From contig NC_067206.1 in the NCBI RefSeq assembly GCF_026262505.1, positions 34,735,896 to 34,799,895 of the forward strand: DNA of 64,000 nt, read 5' to 3'. Position numbers and translations under genes: made by a program. The notes beneath the pieces were generated by a model. It made no database searches, was not told where the DNA came from, and saw nothing but the letters and a program-made list of their open reading frames with translations. Positions within the stretch are counted from its first letter, which is position 1, and every line of letters starts with the position of its first letter. The stretch comes from Trichomonas vaginalis G3 (Eukaryota; Parabasalia; Trichomonadida; Trichomonadidae). Shown in pieces: positions 38,765-47,225 of this stretch.

Positions 38765-39379
38765 TTACATGTATTTTTCAGCAACTTCGTCAAATAATTT
38801 TATAGCTTTATCTATCTCATCTACTTCAAACGTTTCTTTACCTTTTATGGGAGCACCATACATTTTCTCAAACTTTTCAAGTAGTTCTGTTTCTGCAGCT
38901 CTCATATCGTTAACGAACACAACCTTAACTCTATTGACTGTACTGTCATATCTTTGAGTTATATTATATGTTCTTCCTATCTTATATCTCTTTGTATTGA
39001 AGTCCTTCGGTTTCTGAACGATGTAAAGTAAGCCTTCACTGCAACGTTCCGTATCGAATGAACCATATGTTATGAAGTTATATCCAACAACTGGGTCTAA
39101 CCATAACAAAACTATTGGTATAAGACTTTTGTCTATAAGATATGCTGTAGTTCCATAGAATCTTACCGATATCATAAGCTCAGGATTTCTTGTCAAAATT
39201 TTCTGAGTAGAAGCAATTTTAACCCAGTCGTGGGATGTTTTCTTTCCAGATGGAGATATAATGTCTGACAAAGAATATTTGTTGTATTTCTTTGAGTATC
39301 TTACGTTTAAATCACCGATTCTAACCACTTTGGTGTCATTGTCTATCTTTCTAACTGTTTCAAACTCAATGTTTAACAT
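38765..39379 (-). CDS. T5orf172-type GIY-YIG nuclease-like protein with N-terminal KilA-N-like part, about 204 aa
   Basis: The C-terminal half has the T5orf172/GIY-YIG signature: GLLYIVQKPKD, then KRYKIGRTYNITQRYDS, and VKVVFVNDMRAAETELLEKF. The N-terminal half (about residues 20-110: YSLSDIISPSGKK, MISVRFYGTTAYLIDKSLIPIVLLWLDP) resembles the KilA-N-like part found in BRO-type proteins of large DNA viruses. The ATG at 39379 is the first in the frame. Such proteins are thought to bind and cut DNA; the exact role is unknown. No counterpart in copy A. It looks whole. Confidence 0.7.
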   Translation of the reverse strand: MLNIEFETVRKIDNDTKVVRIGDLNVRYSKKYNKYSLSDIISPSGKKTSHDWVKIASTQKILTRNPELMISVRFYGTTAYLIDKSLIPIVLLWLDPVVGYNFITYGSFDTERCSEGLLYIVQKPKDFNTKRYKIGRTYNITQRYDSTVNRVKVVFVNDMRAAETELLEKFEKMYGAPIKGKETFEVDEIDKAIKLFDEVAEKYM

Positions 39380-39449
39380 TTCTGTTCTTACATACAAAAT
39401 AAAAAAAATATTTTATAAAAAACTAACTTTATTTTTTCTATCTTAAGGA

Positions 39450-39787
39450 AATTCACGATTTTCATACGGAATCCCTTCTCTCGGTTTTCCGAGGGAAGCA
39501 AGCATATGCCATTTTACTCAGATTTTTGTTGCTGAATTCAATAAAAATATATTTTAGGTGAAGAGGTGAGATTTCACCTGTTTTTTCACCTAATTTTTCA
39601 CCTCATGAATTTTCATGATTTCATCGTACATGTTTTGTCAAGACTTCTTCGTACATGAATTTTCATGATTTCATCGTAAATGTTTTGTCAAGACTTCTTC
39701 GTAATGAGCGTAAATGACCCAAAAATATATTTTAGGTGAAGAGGTGAGATTTCACCCGTTTTCTCACCTCTTTTCTCACCTCTTTTT
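39450..39787. repeat. KilA-N linker relic and two GGTGA/TCACC blocks
   Basis: At 39452-39506 is a copy of the KilA-N linker hairpin region (CTCTCGGTTTTCCGAGGGA) without the rest of the gene. Two GGTGA/TCACC blocks follow (about 39542-39605 and 39722-39787), with copies of TCATCGTAAATGTTTTGTC between them. They flank the 3' end of the zinc-ribbon gene 39788-40702; the inverted partner is at about 40785-40850. Confidence 0.75.
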
Positions 39788-40702
39788 TCACAAGCGTTTT
39801 ACATGAATTGTACGATGTATATTTGAAATCCTAAACAATTTCGTAGCTTCTATTTCTTCTTTTAGTATGTCAAATGTTTTAACGATACCGAAAGTTTCTT
39901 TATACTTCTTCTTGACATCAGATAGAAGGAAATCGTCTGCTGTTGGATAGTTTTTGTTCAGAAATTCTAACATGTCCATTTTATTTTCTGCTGGCTTTTC
40001 TGCTTCTTTCTTTAAATCTGCATAGTCGTTTCTCATTCTTTCTATCTCTTTGACGGAGTAGTTATATTTCCTCATTGCTGCTTTACATTTTGAACATTGC
40101 GGGTTCATTTTTGCATTGTACATTGAAACCTTACCTGCAAGTACGACTAAGGCGTCAATGGTTTTCTTTAAATCTGAAGCAGTTGGTCTTATCTGTTCGT
40201 TCCATATTTTACCCCTTCTGTCTTTATCTCTTATCTGCCATACACATTCAGCAACTAACGAAACAAAGTTGTCGTAGGTCTTAAACTCCCCAGATTTATA
40301 TATGTCAGAGATGTTCTTATATACCATATCGCAGTCTTTGTCCATGACTTTGTGGTTGCAATGAAAACCAAGGAATTCATAATTTACCTTTCGTATGAAC
40401 TTCTTTATTTCTACCGAGTCAGTTGGTTTCACTTCAATTTCGTCGAATTCAGGAATAGTGAGTTTTTGTTGTTGGATTTCAGGTAGTTTAGGTAGATGGT
40501 CAATAATATCCTGCATTTCATAAAGATACTGTTCATTTTCTTCATCTTTCGCACTACAGTCTAAATTACTTGTTAACAGTTCTTGCTTTATCTTCTGGAT
40601 TTCTGTTTCGAAAGTATATGAAGAAGGAATGAAGCTTTTCATTTCTACTAACATTGACGTAGGATTCATGACTAACGAGTTTGGTGAAGTTGTTGCTAAC
40701 AT
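39788..40702 (-). CDS. Zinc-ribbon-like accessory protein, 304 aa
   Basis: A whole-looking frame of 304 residues from the ATG at 40702 (MLATTSPNSLVMNPTSM). It has a helical N-terminal half, a CHCNHKVMDKDC-like Cys/His region near residue 120 (FLGFHCNHKVMDKDCD), and a CxxC motif near 205 (QCSKCKAAMRKY) followed by a coiled stretch (ERMRNDYADLKKE). No family is recognised. It is bounded on both sides by inverted GGTGA/TCACC blocks, and the homologue in copy A (5957-6867) is framed in the same way. The leader TTTTTTTTATTTTTATTGTA precedes the start. Confidence 0.65.
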   Translation of the reverse strand: MLATTSPNSLVMNPTSMLVEMKSFIPSSYTFETEIQKIKQELLTSNLDCSAKDEENEQYLYEMQDIIDHLPKLPEIQQQKLTIPEFDEIEVKPTDSVEIKKFIRKVNYEFLGFHCNHKVMDKDCDMVYKNISDIYKSGEFKTYDNFVSLVAECVWQIRDKDRRGKIWNEQIRPTASDLKKTIDALVVLAGKVSMYNAKMNPQCSKCKAAMRKYNYSVKEIERMRNDYADLKKEAEKPAENKMDMLEFLNKNYPTADDFLLSDVKKKYKETFGIVKTFDILKEEIEATKLFRISNIHRTIHVKRL

Positions 40703-40779
40703 GTTCTTACAATAAAAATAAAAAAAAATATTTTATAAAAAACTAAAATATATTTTTTATCTTAAGGAAATTCATGAAA

Positions 40780-40858
40780 ATCCAACGGGTGAGAAAACAG
40801 GTGAGAAAACGGGTGACATCTCACCTCTTCACCTAAAATATATTTTTGTCGAAAAAAA
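40780..40858. repeat. Inverted GGTGA/TCACC block right of the zinc-ribbon gene
   Basis: CGGGTGAGAAAACAGGTGAG with a second unit and then TCACCTCTTCACCTAAAATA. This is the inverse of the blocks at 39542-39787, with CGGGTGAGAAAA variants in place of GAGGTGAAAAAA. It stands upstream of the gene start at 40702. Confidence 0.8.
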
Positions 40859-40866
40859 TGGTTCAT

Positions 40867-41530
40867 TTACTCACAATATTTTTGTACAAAACAACCCCAA
40901 GCTTTTAACCTCTCTTCTGCAGCTTCTAATGCTATCTTAGCGAGTTCATATTCTCTAAATTCTCTCTTTAAATCTTCTTGTTCCCATTGGTCTAGTTCGT
41001 ATGGCGAGTCTCTATAACCAGAACATATCTCACGTTCATGTTCTATTTGTTTTTCATGCATTTTTTCTAACTTCTTCTTCGAACAAAAGGTTTTGCATTC
41101 TCTACTGTATCTTCAAGTTCTTCTTCATCTAATTTCTCATGAACTTTCTTGTCTATGGAGTCCATAATTTTTCCAACTGCTATGCAATATTTTGGAGAAG
41201 CCCACATTGCTATATAGTTTACAAGTCTTGGGTCTACATACATTCCTCTAACCTGTTTGATTTCATCAGGAATTCCTGCATGAATTTGTATAAAAAGCAA
41301 CCCGCTGTTTTCCGCGGGTTGGTATATTCTTCACAAAATGCCTCAAAATACTCTTCCCAGGACTTATTTTCCAACAACCTTCTAAAGTCCTTCCTAAACT
41401 GCTGACACATATTTGTTGCATTTATATAACCATCCTTGTCTCTACGTAAGACTTCAATACCGTTGTAAGTGCCTTTTGTGAATGTTTCGCCATTAGATTT
41501 GTTCGTGAACGTTTTTGCTTCGACTGACAT
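40867..41530 (-). pseudogene. KilA-N domain gene, second, broken
   Basis: From the ATG at 41530 (MSVEAKTFTNKSNGETF) the KilA-N domain is clear (VLRRDKDGYINATNMCQQFRK, later VDPRLVNYIAMWASPKY), followed by charged helical C-terminal sequence (ELAKIALEAAEERLKAWG). A perfect hairpin (AACCCGCTGTTTTCCGCGGGTT, near 41300-41322) lies in the middle and encodes NPRKTAG. The domain binds DNA in phages and large DNA viruses. Broken; a shorter relic of the same gene follows at about 41815-41945. Confidence 0.75.
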
Positions 41531-41559
41531 TTCTGTTCTTACAATAAAAATAAAAAATA

Positions 41560-42065
41560 TTTTTTGGTGGGACGTCGGACATTCGTTTGTGGCTTAACCG
41601 TCGGACCACAACGATAAAAATCTCGACAAAACATATACGATGAAGTCTCAACAAAACATTTACGATGAAGTCTTAACAAAAAATATACGATGAAATCTAT
41701 TTCCTGTGTTGTTGTCAAAATGTCATGTTGTCACACTTTTTCAAAAAGATGTTAGTTGACCGAGTGACCGAGTGACCGAGTGACCTGGTCGCCTAAAATA
41801 TATTTTTTTCTATCTTAAGGAAATTCATGAAAATTCACCTGTTGAATTTTGTATAAAAAGCAACCCGCTGTTTTCCGCGGGTTGGTATATTCTTCACAAA
41901 ATGCTTGTTTTGAGGTCGAGCCACTTTTGGCTCCACCTCTTTTTTCAACCAAAAACTCATTTTTGTCGAATTCAGCACAAAATTCATGAAAATTCAACGG
42001 GTGAGAAAACAGGTGAGAAAACAGGTGAGAAAACGGGTGAAATCTCACCTCTTCACCTAAACATT
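41560..42065. repeat. Mosaic of relics: gene start, GTGAC repeats, KilA-N fragment, GGTGA block
   Basis: At 41567-41606 lies a relic of the MSDVPPTE gene start with its upstream sequence. At 41610-41700 are repeats of AAAACATTTACGATGAAGTC. At 41705-41790 lies TGTTGTCAAAATGTCATGTT followed by CGAGTGACCGAGTGACCGAG, which matches the GTGAC regions of element C. At 41815-41945 is a fragment of the KilA-N gene with the same hairpin. At 41996-42062 is an inverted GGTGA/TCACC block. The region reads as a scrapyard of recombination between accessory cassettes. Confidence 0.7.
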
Positions 42066-42098
42066 ATTTTTCAATACTTTTTCAGCACTTTTCCGTAG

Positions 42099-42224
42099 TT
42101 ATATATGAAAGACAATTCGAGATAAAATTTCTTCATCTGAAATATTTCTACCGGCGTTTGTAAAGATATAGTCTAACGGTTTTGTATCTGCTACTTTTGT
42201 TCTTTGTTTTTCAACCTGAAGCAT
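42099..42224 (-). CDS. Small ORF, 41 aa, paralogue of the 49233 gene start
   Basis: The ATG at 42224 gives 41 residues (MLQVEKQRTKVADTKPLDYI and onward to RIVFHI). It is too short to trust alone, but it resembles the product starting at 49233 (MLPIEKENSRVATTKPLDEL), with the shared pattern TKPLDxxFTNxG. It may be a duplicated gene start. It is preceded by the AT-rich leader TATTTTTACATATATAA. No family recognised. Confidence 0.4.
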   Translation of the reverse strand: MLQVEKQRTKVADTKPLDYIFTNAGRNISDEEILSRIVFHI

Positions 42225-42259
42225 TTATATATGTAAAAATATACTGTTTTAAAAACGTT

Positions 42260-42844
42260 TTAAAATGGTATGCCATATAGCTTCTTGAATTTGTTAAGAA
42301 GTATATGAACGTTTTTTCCATCTGTATCTCTAGCGTTTACATAAGCATAGCCTTCCTTAGTAAAACATACTTGTAATTTTCTATAGTTTACGCCGGTATA
42401 AAAGTAGAAAGAGTCTTGTTCTTCGCTATAGTAGTAAAACTCAAGCGTATGCTTACCATAGTCTGTAATTTCAATTGTTTCATCTTCTAGTTCGTCGACA
42501 AATTCGAATACAATATCTCTAAATTTGCTTTTGTTCTTATTGTTTTCAGAACAAGTAACCCAACGTAAGTTTTCAAGTCTATTGTCGTTTCTTATATGGT
42601 TTATATGGTCTACAAAAGGTAAATTGTTAGGATTCGGTATAAAATGAGTTGCAATGACAACATGTTTAAAATAGTGTTTTCCACCAATCCTCATCCTAGC
42701 ATATCCGTCATTTCGCTCACATTCGCTTAAAACTCTTTTTGTCTTTTTGTTTCTGACTTCAAATGACTCACAACAGTGAATTTCATATTTCTCATCTAAC
42801 AAACAAGTTTCCCAACGGTCTTCTCCAACAAACTCAGCGTACAT
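42260..42844 (-). CDS. HNH endonuclease-like protein, second copy in Maverick B, 194 aa
   Basis: From the ATG at 42844 (MYAEFVGEDRWET) this 194-residue frame looks whole. It has a NUMOD4-like part (SFEVRNKKTKRVLSECERND), an HNH module (KHVVIATHFIPNPNNLPFVD followed by HINHIRNDNRLENLRWVT), and a C-terminal domain (ITDYGKHTLEFYYYS) absent from simple HNH genes. It is closely related to 35015-35598. Such genes act as homing-type nucleases in phages and viruses. It lies next to the polymerase gene. The leader TATTTTTTTTATTTTATTTGAA matches that of the first copy. Confidence 0.75.
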   Translation of the reverse strand: MYAEFVGEDRWETCLLDEKYEIHCCESFEVRNKKTKRVLSECERNDGYARMRIGGKHYFKHVVIATHFIPNPNNLPFVDHINHIRNDNRLENLRWVTCSENNKNKSKFRDIVFEFVDELEDETIEITDYGKHTLEFYYYSEEQDSFYFYTGVNYRKLQVCFTKEGYAYVNARDTDGKNVHILLNKFKKLYGIPF

Positions 42845-42885
42845 TTCAAATAAAATAAAAAAAATATATTGTTTTAAAAAATGTT

Positions 42886-45039
42886 TTATTTCATGCAATG
42901 TTTAACTATTTCACCATCTTCCTTAACAGCCCAGTACTTACGCTTGGAGAGGACATGAACTTCGGTGAAAATTTTGTCCAATTTGAATTGACCCATCTTC
43001 TCACCGACCATTCCCATTTCAATGAGTTTGTTGTATCCTTCTTCGTTCGTCATGAGTGCGTCAATGTTCTCATAGTAAACCACAACTTTGGATTTGACTT
43101 CGGAGAAGAATTTGTTGTAGTTGTCAAGGACTGCCTTTGCGAACTGAGGGTAAGACCAATGTTCGACAATAGGTTTTAATGTGGTTACTAAGCCACTTTG
43201 ACCTTGAGTGAATTCGTACTTCAAAACAAAAGGAGAAAACCTTTCAACAAAGTTGTCGACCTTCTCATAATGTTTACTCTTCATCTCTTGAGGTTTTTTA
43301 ATGGAATATCCCCATGTCGAATTCATAAGCAATTTGAGTGTCATTGCAAGTTTGGGGTTTGAAGCTTTCCTAATATCATACAGTTGTTGTATGACTTTTC
43401 CAACTGTATAGTTCCTTCCCGGGAACTCACCATCTTCGTTTGGAATTCCAGTCGGAATATATTGGACAAACCTCATGTACGCAGCGTTAAGGTCGACATA
43501 GTATATATTTTTCGTTTGAGTCGAACTTGTCGCAACCAATTGGTCCAGTTTGTGGAAATTCAAGTGAGTCTCTTATCTTCTGAGAAACTTCTCCTGTTAT
43601 CTCATAAACATCGTCGAAGCAACCTGTTTCATATAAAACCTTCTGACCTAACTCAGATGCTCTCCAATACAATTTGACGTCAATTGGATGTCTCAATGGA
43701 AGTTTGTTTATAGCATCTTGAAGTTCTTGCAACCTCATTGGAAGTTCTTCTGGTTCAGGTTGGTATCCGAAACAATCCAACTCCTTGTGGAATTGTGTAC
43801 TTCTTTTTGTACTAGAACTTTGTCTGGAACAACTTTTGGTCTTGCTAACAGTGAAAAGTTTGTTTCGTCTTTTGGTACAAAGTTTCTGTCAGCTTGTCAT
43901 CTGGAATTGGTTCCAACAAACCTTTCTCGAAAAGAATGTTTACAGCTCTGACAATGTTGCACTTGCCTTTTCCGAACAATGGGTTTGTAAGACTTTCGTT
44001 CAACATGAAGTGGTTGTGGACAATTACAATCTTCAACCATGGTAAATTGAACTCAACAACATAGTCGTCATGTGAAGAACCTTTAGCTGTAGGTATGTTG
44101 ACTCGGATATTGACATTTGCCAACGGTGCAATTTTTGCAATTGACCTCTGAGAATGTACCTTGTCTTCACACATGACTCAAGATACTTCATCTTCTCATC
44201 TGTAACAAGACCAGAGTTCCTGAGACATGTAAGAATACAAGGTTCATTGACAATTGTTTCAATTGAATTGTAAATTCCATACCTTGTCAAGTCAATGTCA
44301 GACTTATTTATGAAGGGGAAGTATCCAGCATGTTGTCTGACTGCTTGAGGGTTAGGTTGGTACCATTCGAACTTGACACTTGCAATTCCTTCAATTGCAT
44401 TCAAAATGTCTGAGTCTGAGTCAACCATTTGTTCTTCTTTGTAGTCTTGAAAGCGTCAAGAAGTTTTGCGGCTGTTTGTTCATTGCCATGTGCATAGTAA
44501 ATGTGACCATCCAAATCTGTTATTGTCAATTTGAGATTGTGTCCTTTCTTATTTCCGTCTTGAATTGCAGCAAGTACTCCCATGAAGCCTTCTTTGTTCT
44601 TTCCTTCGTCAAAGTTTACTGTAAAGGTTCGACCAGATGTAATTTGACTTCTAACTTCACGGTACTTCTCATATGCATATCTTGTTCTTTCCATGGGAGC
44701 ATGTGCGTCTTCACCTTTTCCTTTTTTCCTTCTCAAAGGATGCAATTGTTCGTCATGTTTCCAGTAGAATCTGGCAAAGCCGTCGTGTCCTTCAACTTGA
44801 GGTTCACTAACATCGAAAGGCATGTCCATAAGACGTTCTTCTTCTAACCTCTCTAGTCTGTTTGGATAATTGGCACGTGCTGTTTCCAAATCCATTTCGT
44901 AGCGAAGACCAGACAATTTGTCATAGACTTTTATGGGTCTTCCCTTCCTATATTTAAAATTCTTCGAAACTCTCCAACCATATCTTTGCAACTCTGCTTT
45001 TATTCTAGCAGACTTTCTATCCATTCTATATGGGGGCAT
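42886..45039 (-). pseudogene. Type B DNA polymerase of Maverick B, broken copy
   Basis: Homologous to 1-2089 of copy A. It starts at the ATG at 45039 (MPPYRMDRKSARIKAELQ) behind TTTTTTATTTTTATAAAA. Motif A-like DLNAAYMRF, motif B-like KLLMNSTWGYS and motif C-like ENIDAL identify a divergent type B polymerase. This is the replication enzyme of the element. It differs strongly from the polymerase of element C, with less usual forms of the motifs. Broken here. Confidence 0.85.
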
Positions 45040-45070
45040 TTTTATAAAAATAAAAAAATATTTTTTTTCT

Positions 45071-45655
45071 TTACTTAACATAACCACCGGCTACCATAAG
45101 TCTTTGACGCCAACCCATACCAGCTAATGAAGGTTGAGTTGGTTTAGTTTCCAAACTAAACTTTGGTTTTGGTTTATCTTCAGTTTTTGGTTTTTCTTCT
45201 TCTATCGGCTTTTCGTCACTTTTCGGTTCCTCTGACTTTACCTCACTTGCAGGTATGGTTGTGTCGTCAACATCTTCATAAATATCATATGCCATTTGTT
45301 TTTGTTTTCCTTTCAACTTTTTGTGTTTGTTGTAAAGTTTAGAATATTTCGACTCTAAGTCAATGAGATGTTCTATAATGAACTGTTGGTCAGTGAAGTA
45401 AACTTTTCCATCTGTTGTCTCGAAAGCTCCTTCAGACTTCAATATTTTATTTGTGAGAGTCTGTTTCTTTTTTGAGATACTAGCCGTTCCATTTCTATGA
45501 AAAGTGACTTTGTAGTTAGGGTTTGTATTTCCAGACCTGGCACCTTCTATTATTGAATTTTTCTCTTCATCTGTAAGTTCTTTGACAGGTTTTGACAATG
45601 GTTCTGAACTTTTTGTTTGTGGTGTCAAATCTACCGTTTCAACTTCTTCGGTCAT
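45071..45655 (-). CDS. Hypothetical protein, 194 aa, Maverick B
   Basis: From the ATG at 45655 (MTEEVETVDLTPQTKSS) this frame of 194 residues looks whole. The N-terminal half is acidic, the middle is helical (LESKYSKLYNKHKKLKGKQK), and the C-terminal part is Lys/Glu/Pro-rich, ending in GMGWRQRLMVAGGYVK. No family is recognised. The ATG follows TTTTTTACTGAGATGAA, the same leader as the small gene at 45830, and similar to the capsid leader. This suggests common regulation with virion genes. Confidence 0.6.
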   Translation of the reverse strand: MTEEVETVDLTPQTKSSEPLSKPVKELTDEEKNSIIEGARSGNTNPNYKVTFHRNGTASISKKKQTLTNKILKSEGAFETTDGKVYFTDQQFIIEHLIDLESKYSKLYNKHKKLKGKQKQMAYDIYEDVDDTTIPASEVKSEEPKSDEKPIEEEKPKTEDKPKPKFSLETKPTQPSLAGMGWRQRLMVAGGYVK

Positions 45656-45674
45656 TTCATCTCAGTAAAAAATT

Positions 45675-45830
45675 TTAGTTTGGTTTGTTTTCAACTGGTT
45701 GTTTAGGTTTTTTAAGTCGGTCTAAAACTTCCTGAGGTATAGGAAGAACTTGACAAACACGTGGTTGTGTAACTGCTGGAAGTCGACAAATCCATCTTGA
45801 ACCCATTTGTCTCAATGCTGTATTGTTCAT
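45675..45830 (-). CDS. Small protein, 51 aa, Maverick B
   Basis: The ATG at 45830 gives 51 residues (MNNTALRQMGSRWICRLP), with a proline-rich second half (QVLPIPQEVLDRLKKP). The leader TTTTTTACTGAGATGAA is the same as for the next gene downstream (45655), which supports translation. Both genes are on the same strand with a short spacer. No family recognised. Confidence 0.5.
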   Translation of the reverse strand: MNNTALRQMGSRWICRLPAVTQPRVCQVLPIPQEVLDRLKKPKQPVENKPN

Positions 45831-45849
45831 TTCATCTCAGTAAAAAACT

Positions 45850-46249
45850 TTACATTCCCCACGTTTGAGGCGGTTGAGGTTGGTTATTGTTTACCCATTG
45901 TTGTGCATGGTTATATCCTCTGTTAAAGAATCTTTCACCTTGGTCCATGTAGTGCCCTGCTTGGTTATAGTAGTCATTTGCTTTGTTATAATAGTTTCCT
46001 GCTTGTCTTCCTACATTATCCATCCATCCTTGAACTTTTCCTCTTGTTTCAGGATTTGGAATAAGATTTGTTGCATCTCGTGCTACCTCCCAACCTTTCT
46101 GTACAGTTTGTATAATAGGTTGTGCTTTCTCTTTAAGTATACCTAATTACTCAAAATTCCTTCCAACTCCAAATACACCTCTGGCTATTGTTCCCACTGC
46201 GGGCAAAAAATCTGGATGCAACTCCTGCTAATGCGCCAAATAAACCCAT
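45850..46249 (-). pseudogene. Small virion-like gene with MGLFGALAG start, broken
   Basis: Starts at the ATG at 46249 with a hydrophobic amphipathic-looking segment (MGLFGALAGVASRF), followed in the region by a helical stretch (IIQTVQKGWEVARDAT) and repeated Asn/Tyr/Gln-rich sequence (NYYNKANDYYNQAGHYMDQG). Such starts occur in membrane-active minor virion proteins, so a pVI-like role is possible, but this is inference only. A similar start (MGFFSKIGNFFRN) is at 50327. Broken. Confidence 0.5.
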
Positions 46250-46266
46250 TTCTTATGGGTTAAAAA

Positions 46267-47225
46267 ATGACGAATCCAAACAAGGACCCCTATGTTTCTA
46301 AGGCAACAAAGAAAGCACTCATGAAAAAATCTTTAGTTCAACACCAAATGCTTGGTTTATGGATATCTTGGAAAACATTCCGAGGTATAGAGAAGATGGA
46401 CCTCCATACTGGCTAATATTTGTCGGTCAAAACACAAGATACTGTGAAGCCATACCATTATGGTCCAAAAATATTTTAGATGTGAAAACTGCTTTGACAA
46501 TATTCGTTGACAAATACCATCCAACAAAACTGACATCTGACTGTGAAAGTTCTTTCAAATCAGATGATGTAAAAAACTATCTGCGTTCAAAAAATGTAAA
46601 CCAATATTTCATTGTCGACCAAAACCATTCTGCTCTTGGTGTCATTGACGGTTGTATAAAAATGTTAAGAGACTTAAACCAACCACAAGGTGGTGAAGCA
46701 AATGAAATGTCATATGACGACAAGTACAGACACTTCTCCATGGCAAAGATGAGACAAGTTTTAAAATATTTACAATAGCCGTAAACAAAAAGGTTTGGGA
46801 AACCACTCCCCGAAGAAATGAAAAACAACCCTGACTTAGAGAAAGACTATATATTTAATAATTTAGTCAAAAGAGACAAACAAGAAAGAATGCCGGGCTT
46901 CAAACTTCAGAAAGGTGACAAAGTAAAAATAGAAATACCTAAACGCGACCCATATGAAAATACTATTGACTATGACAACAATGGGAACCCGACAGGTACT
47001 CACATTCGTGTTCGTAAAAATAGAAGAAAGTATACAAGAGAATATTATGAAGTTTTAGGCAAACATGGCAAAATGTACAAACTGCAAGCAGAAGATAAAA
47101 CTACTATTGTCAGACCTCGTTTCAAACTTGTCAAAGTTCAAGGTGGTATACTTTCAAAGACAGTTCCTAACAAATATAAGACAACTCCTGACGAATATGC
47201 TAAAGAAGTTGAAAATGACGACTAA
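46267..47225 (+). pseudogene. Retroviral-type (rve) integrase of Maverick B, broken copy
   Basis: The region starts at the ATG at 46267. The integrase core is visible with LIFVGQNTRYCEAIPLW, the second acidic motif LTSDCESSF, and the third in NHSALGVIDGCIKMLRD, followed by an SH3-like C-terminal part (FKLQKGDKVKIEIPKRDP, YEVLGKHGKMYKL). It is the enzyme that inserts the element and makes 6-bp duplications. It is only distantly like the integrase of element C. The end overlaps by four bases the end of the tail-fibre region on the other strand. Broken. Confidence 0.85.
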
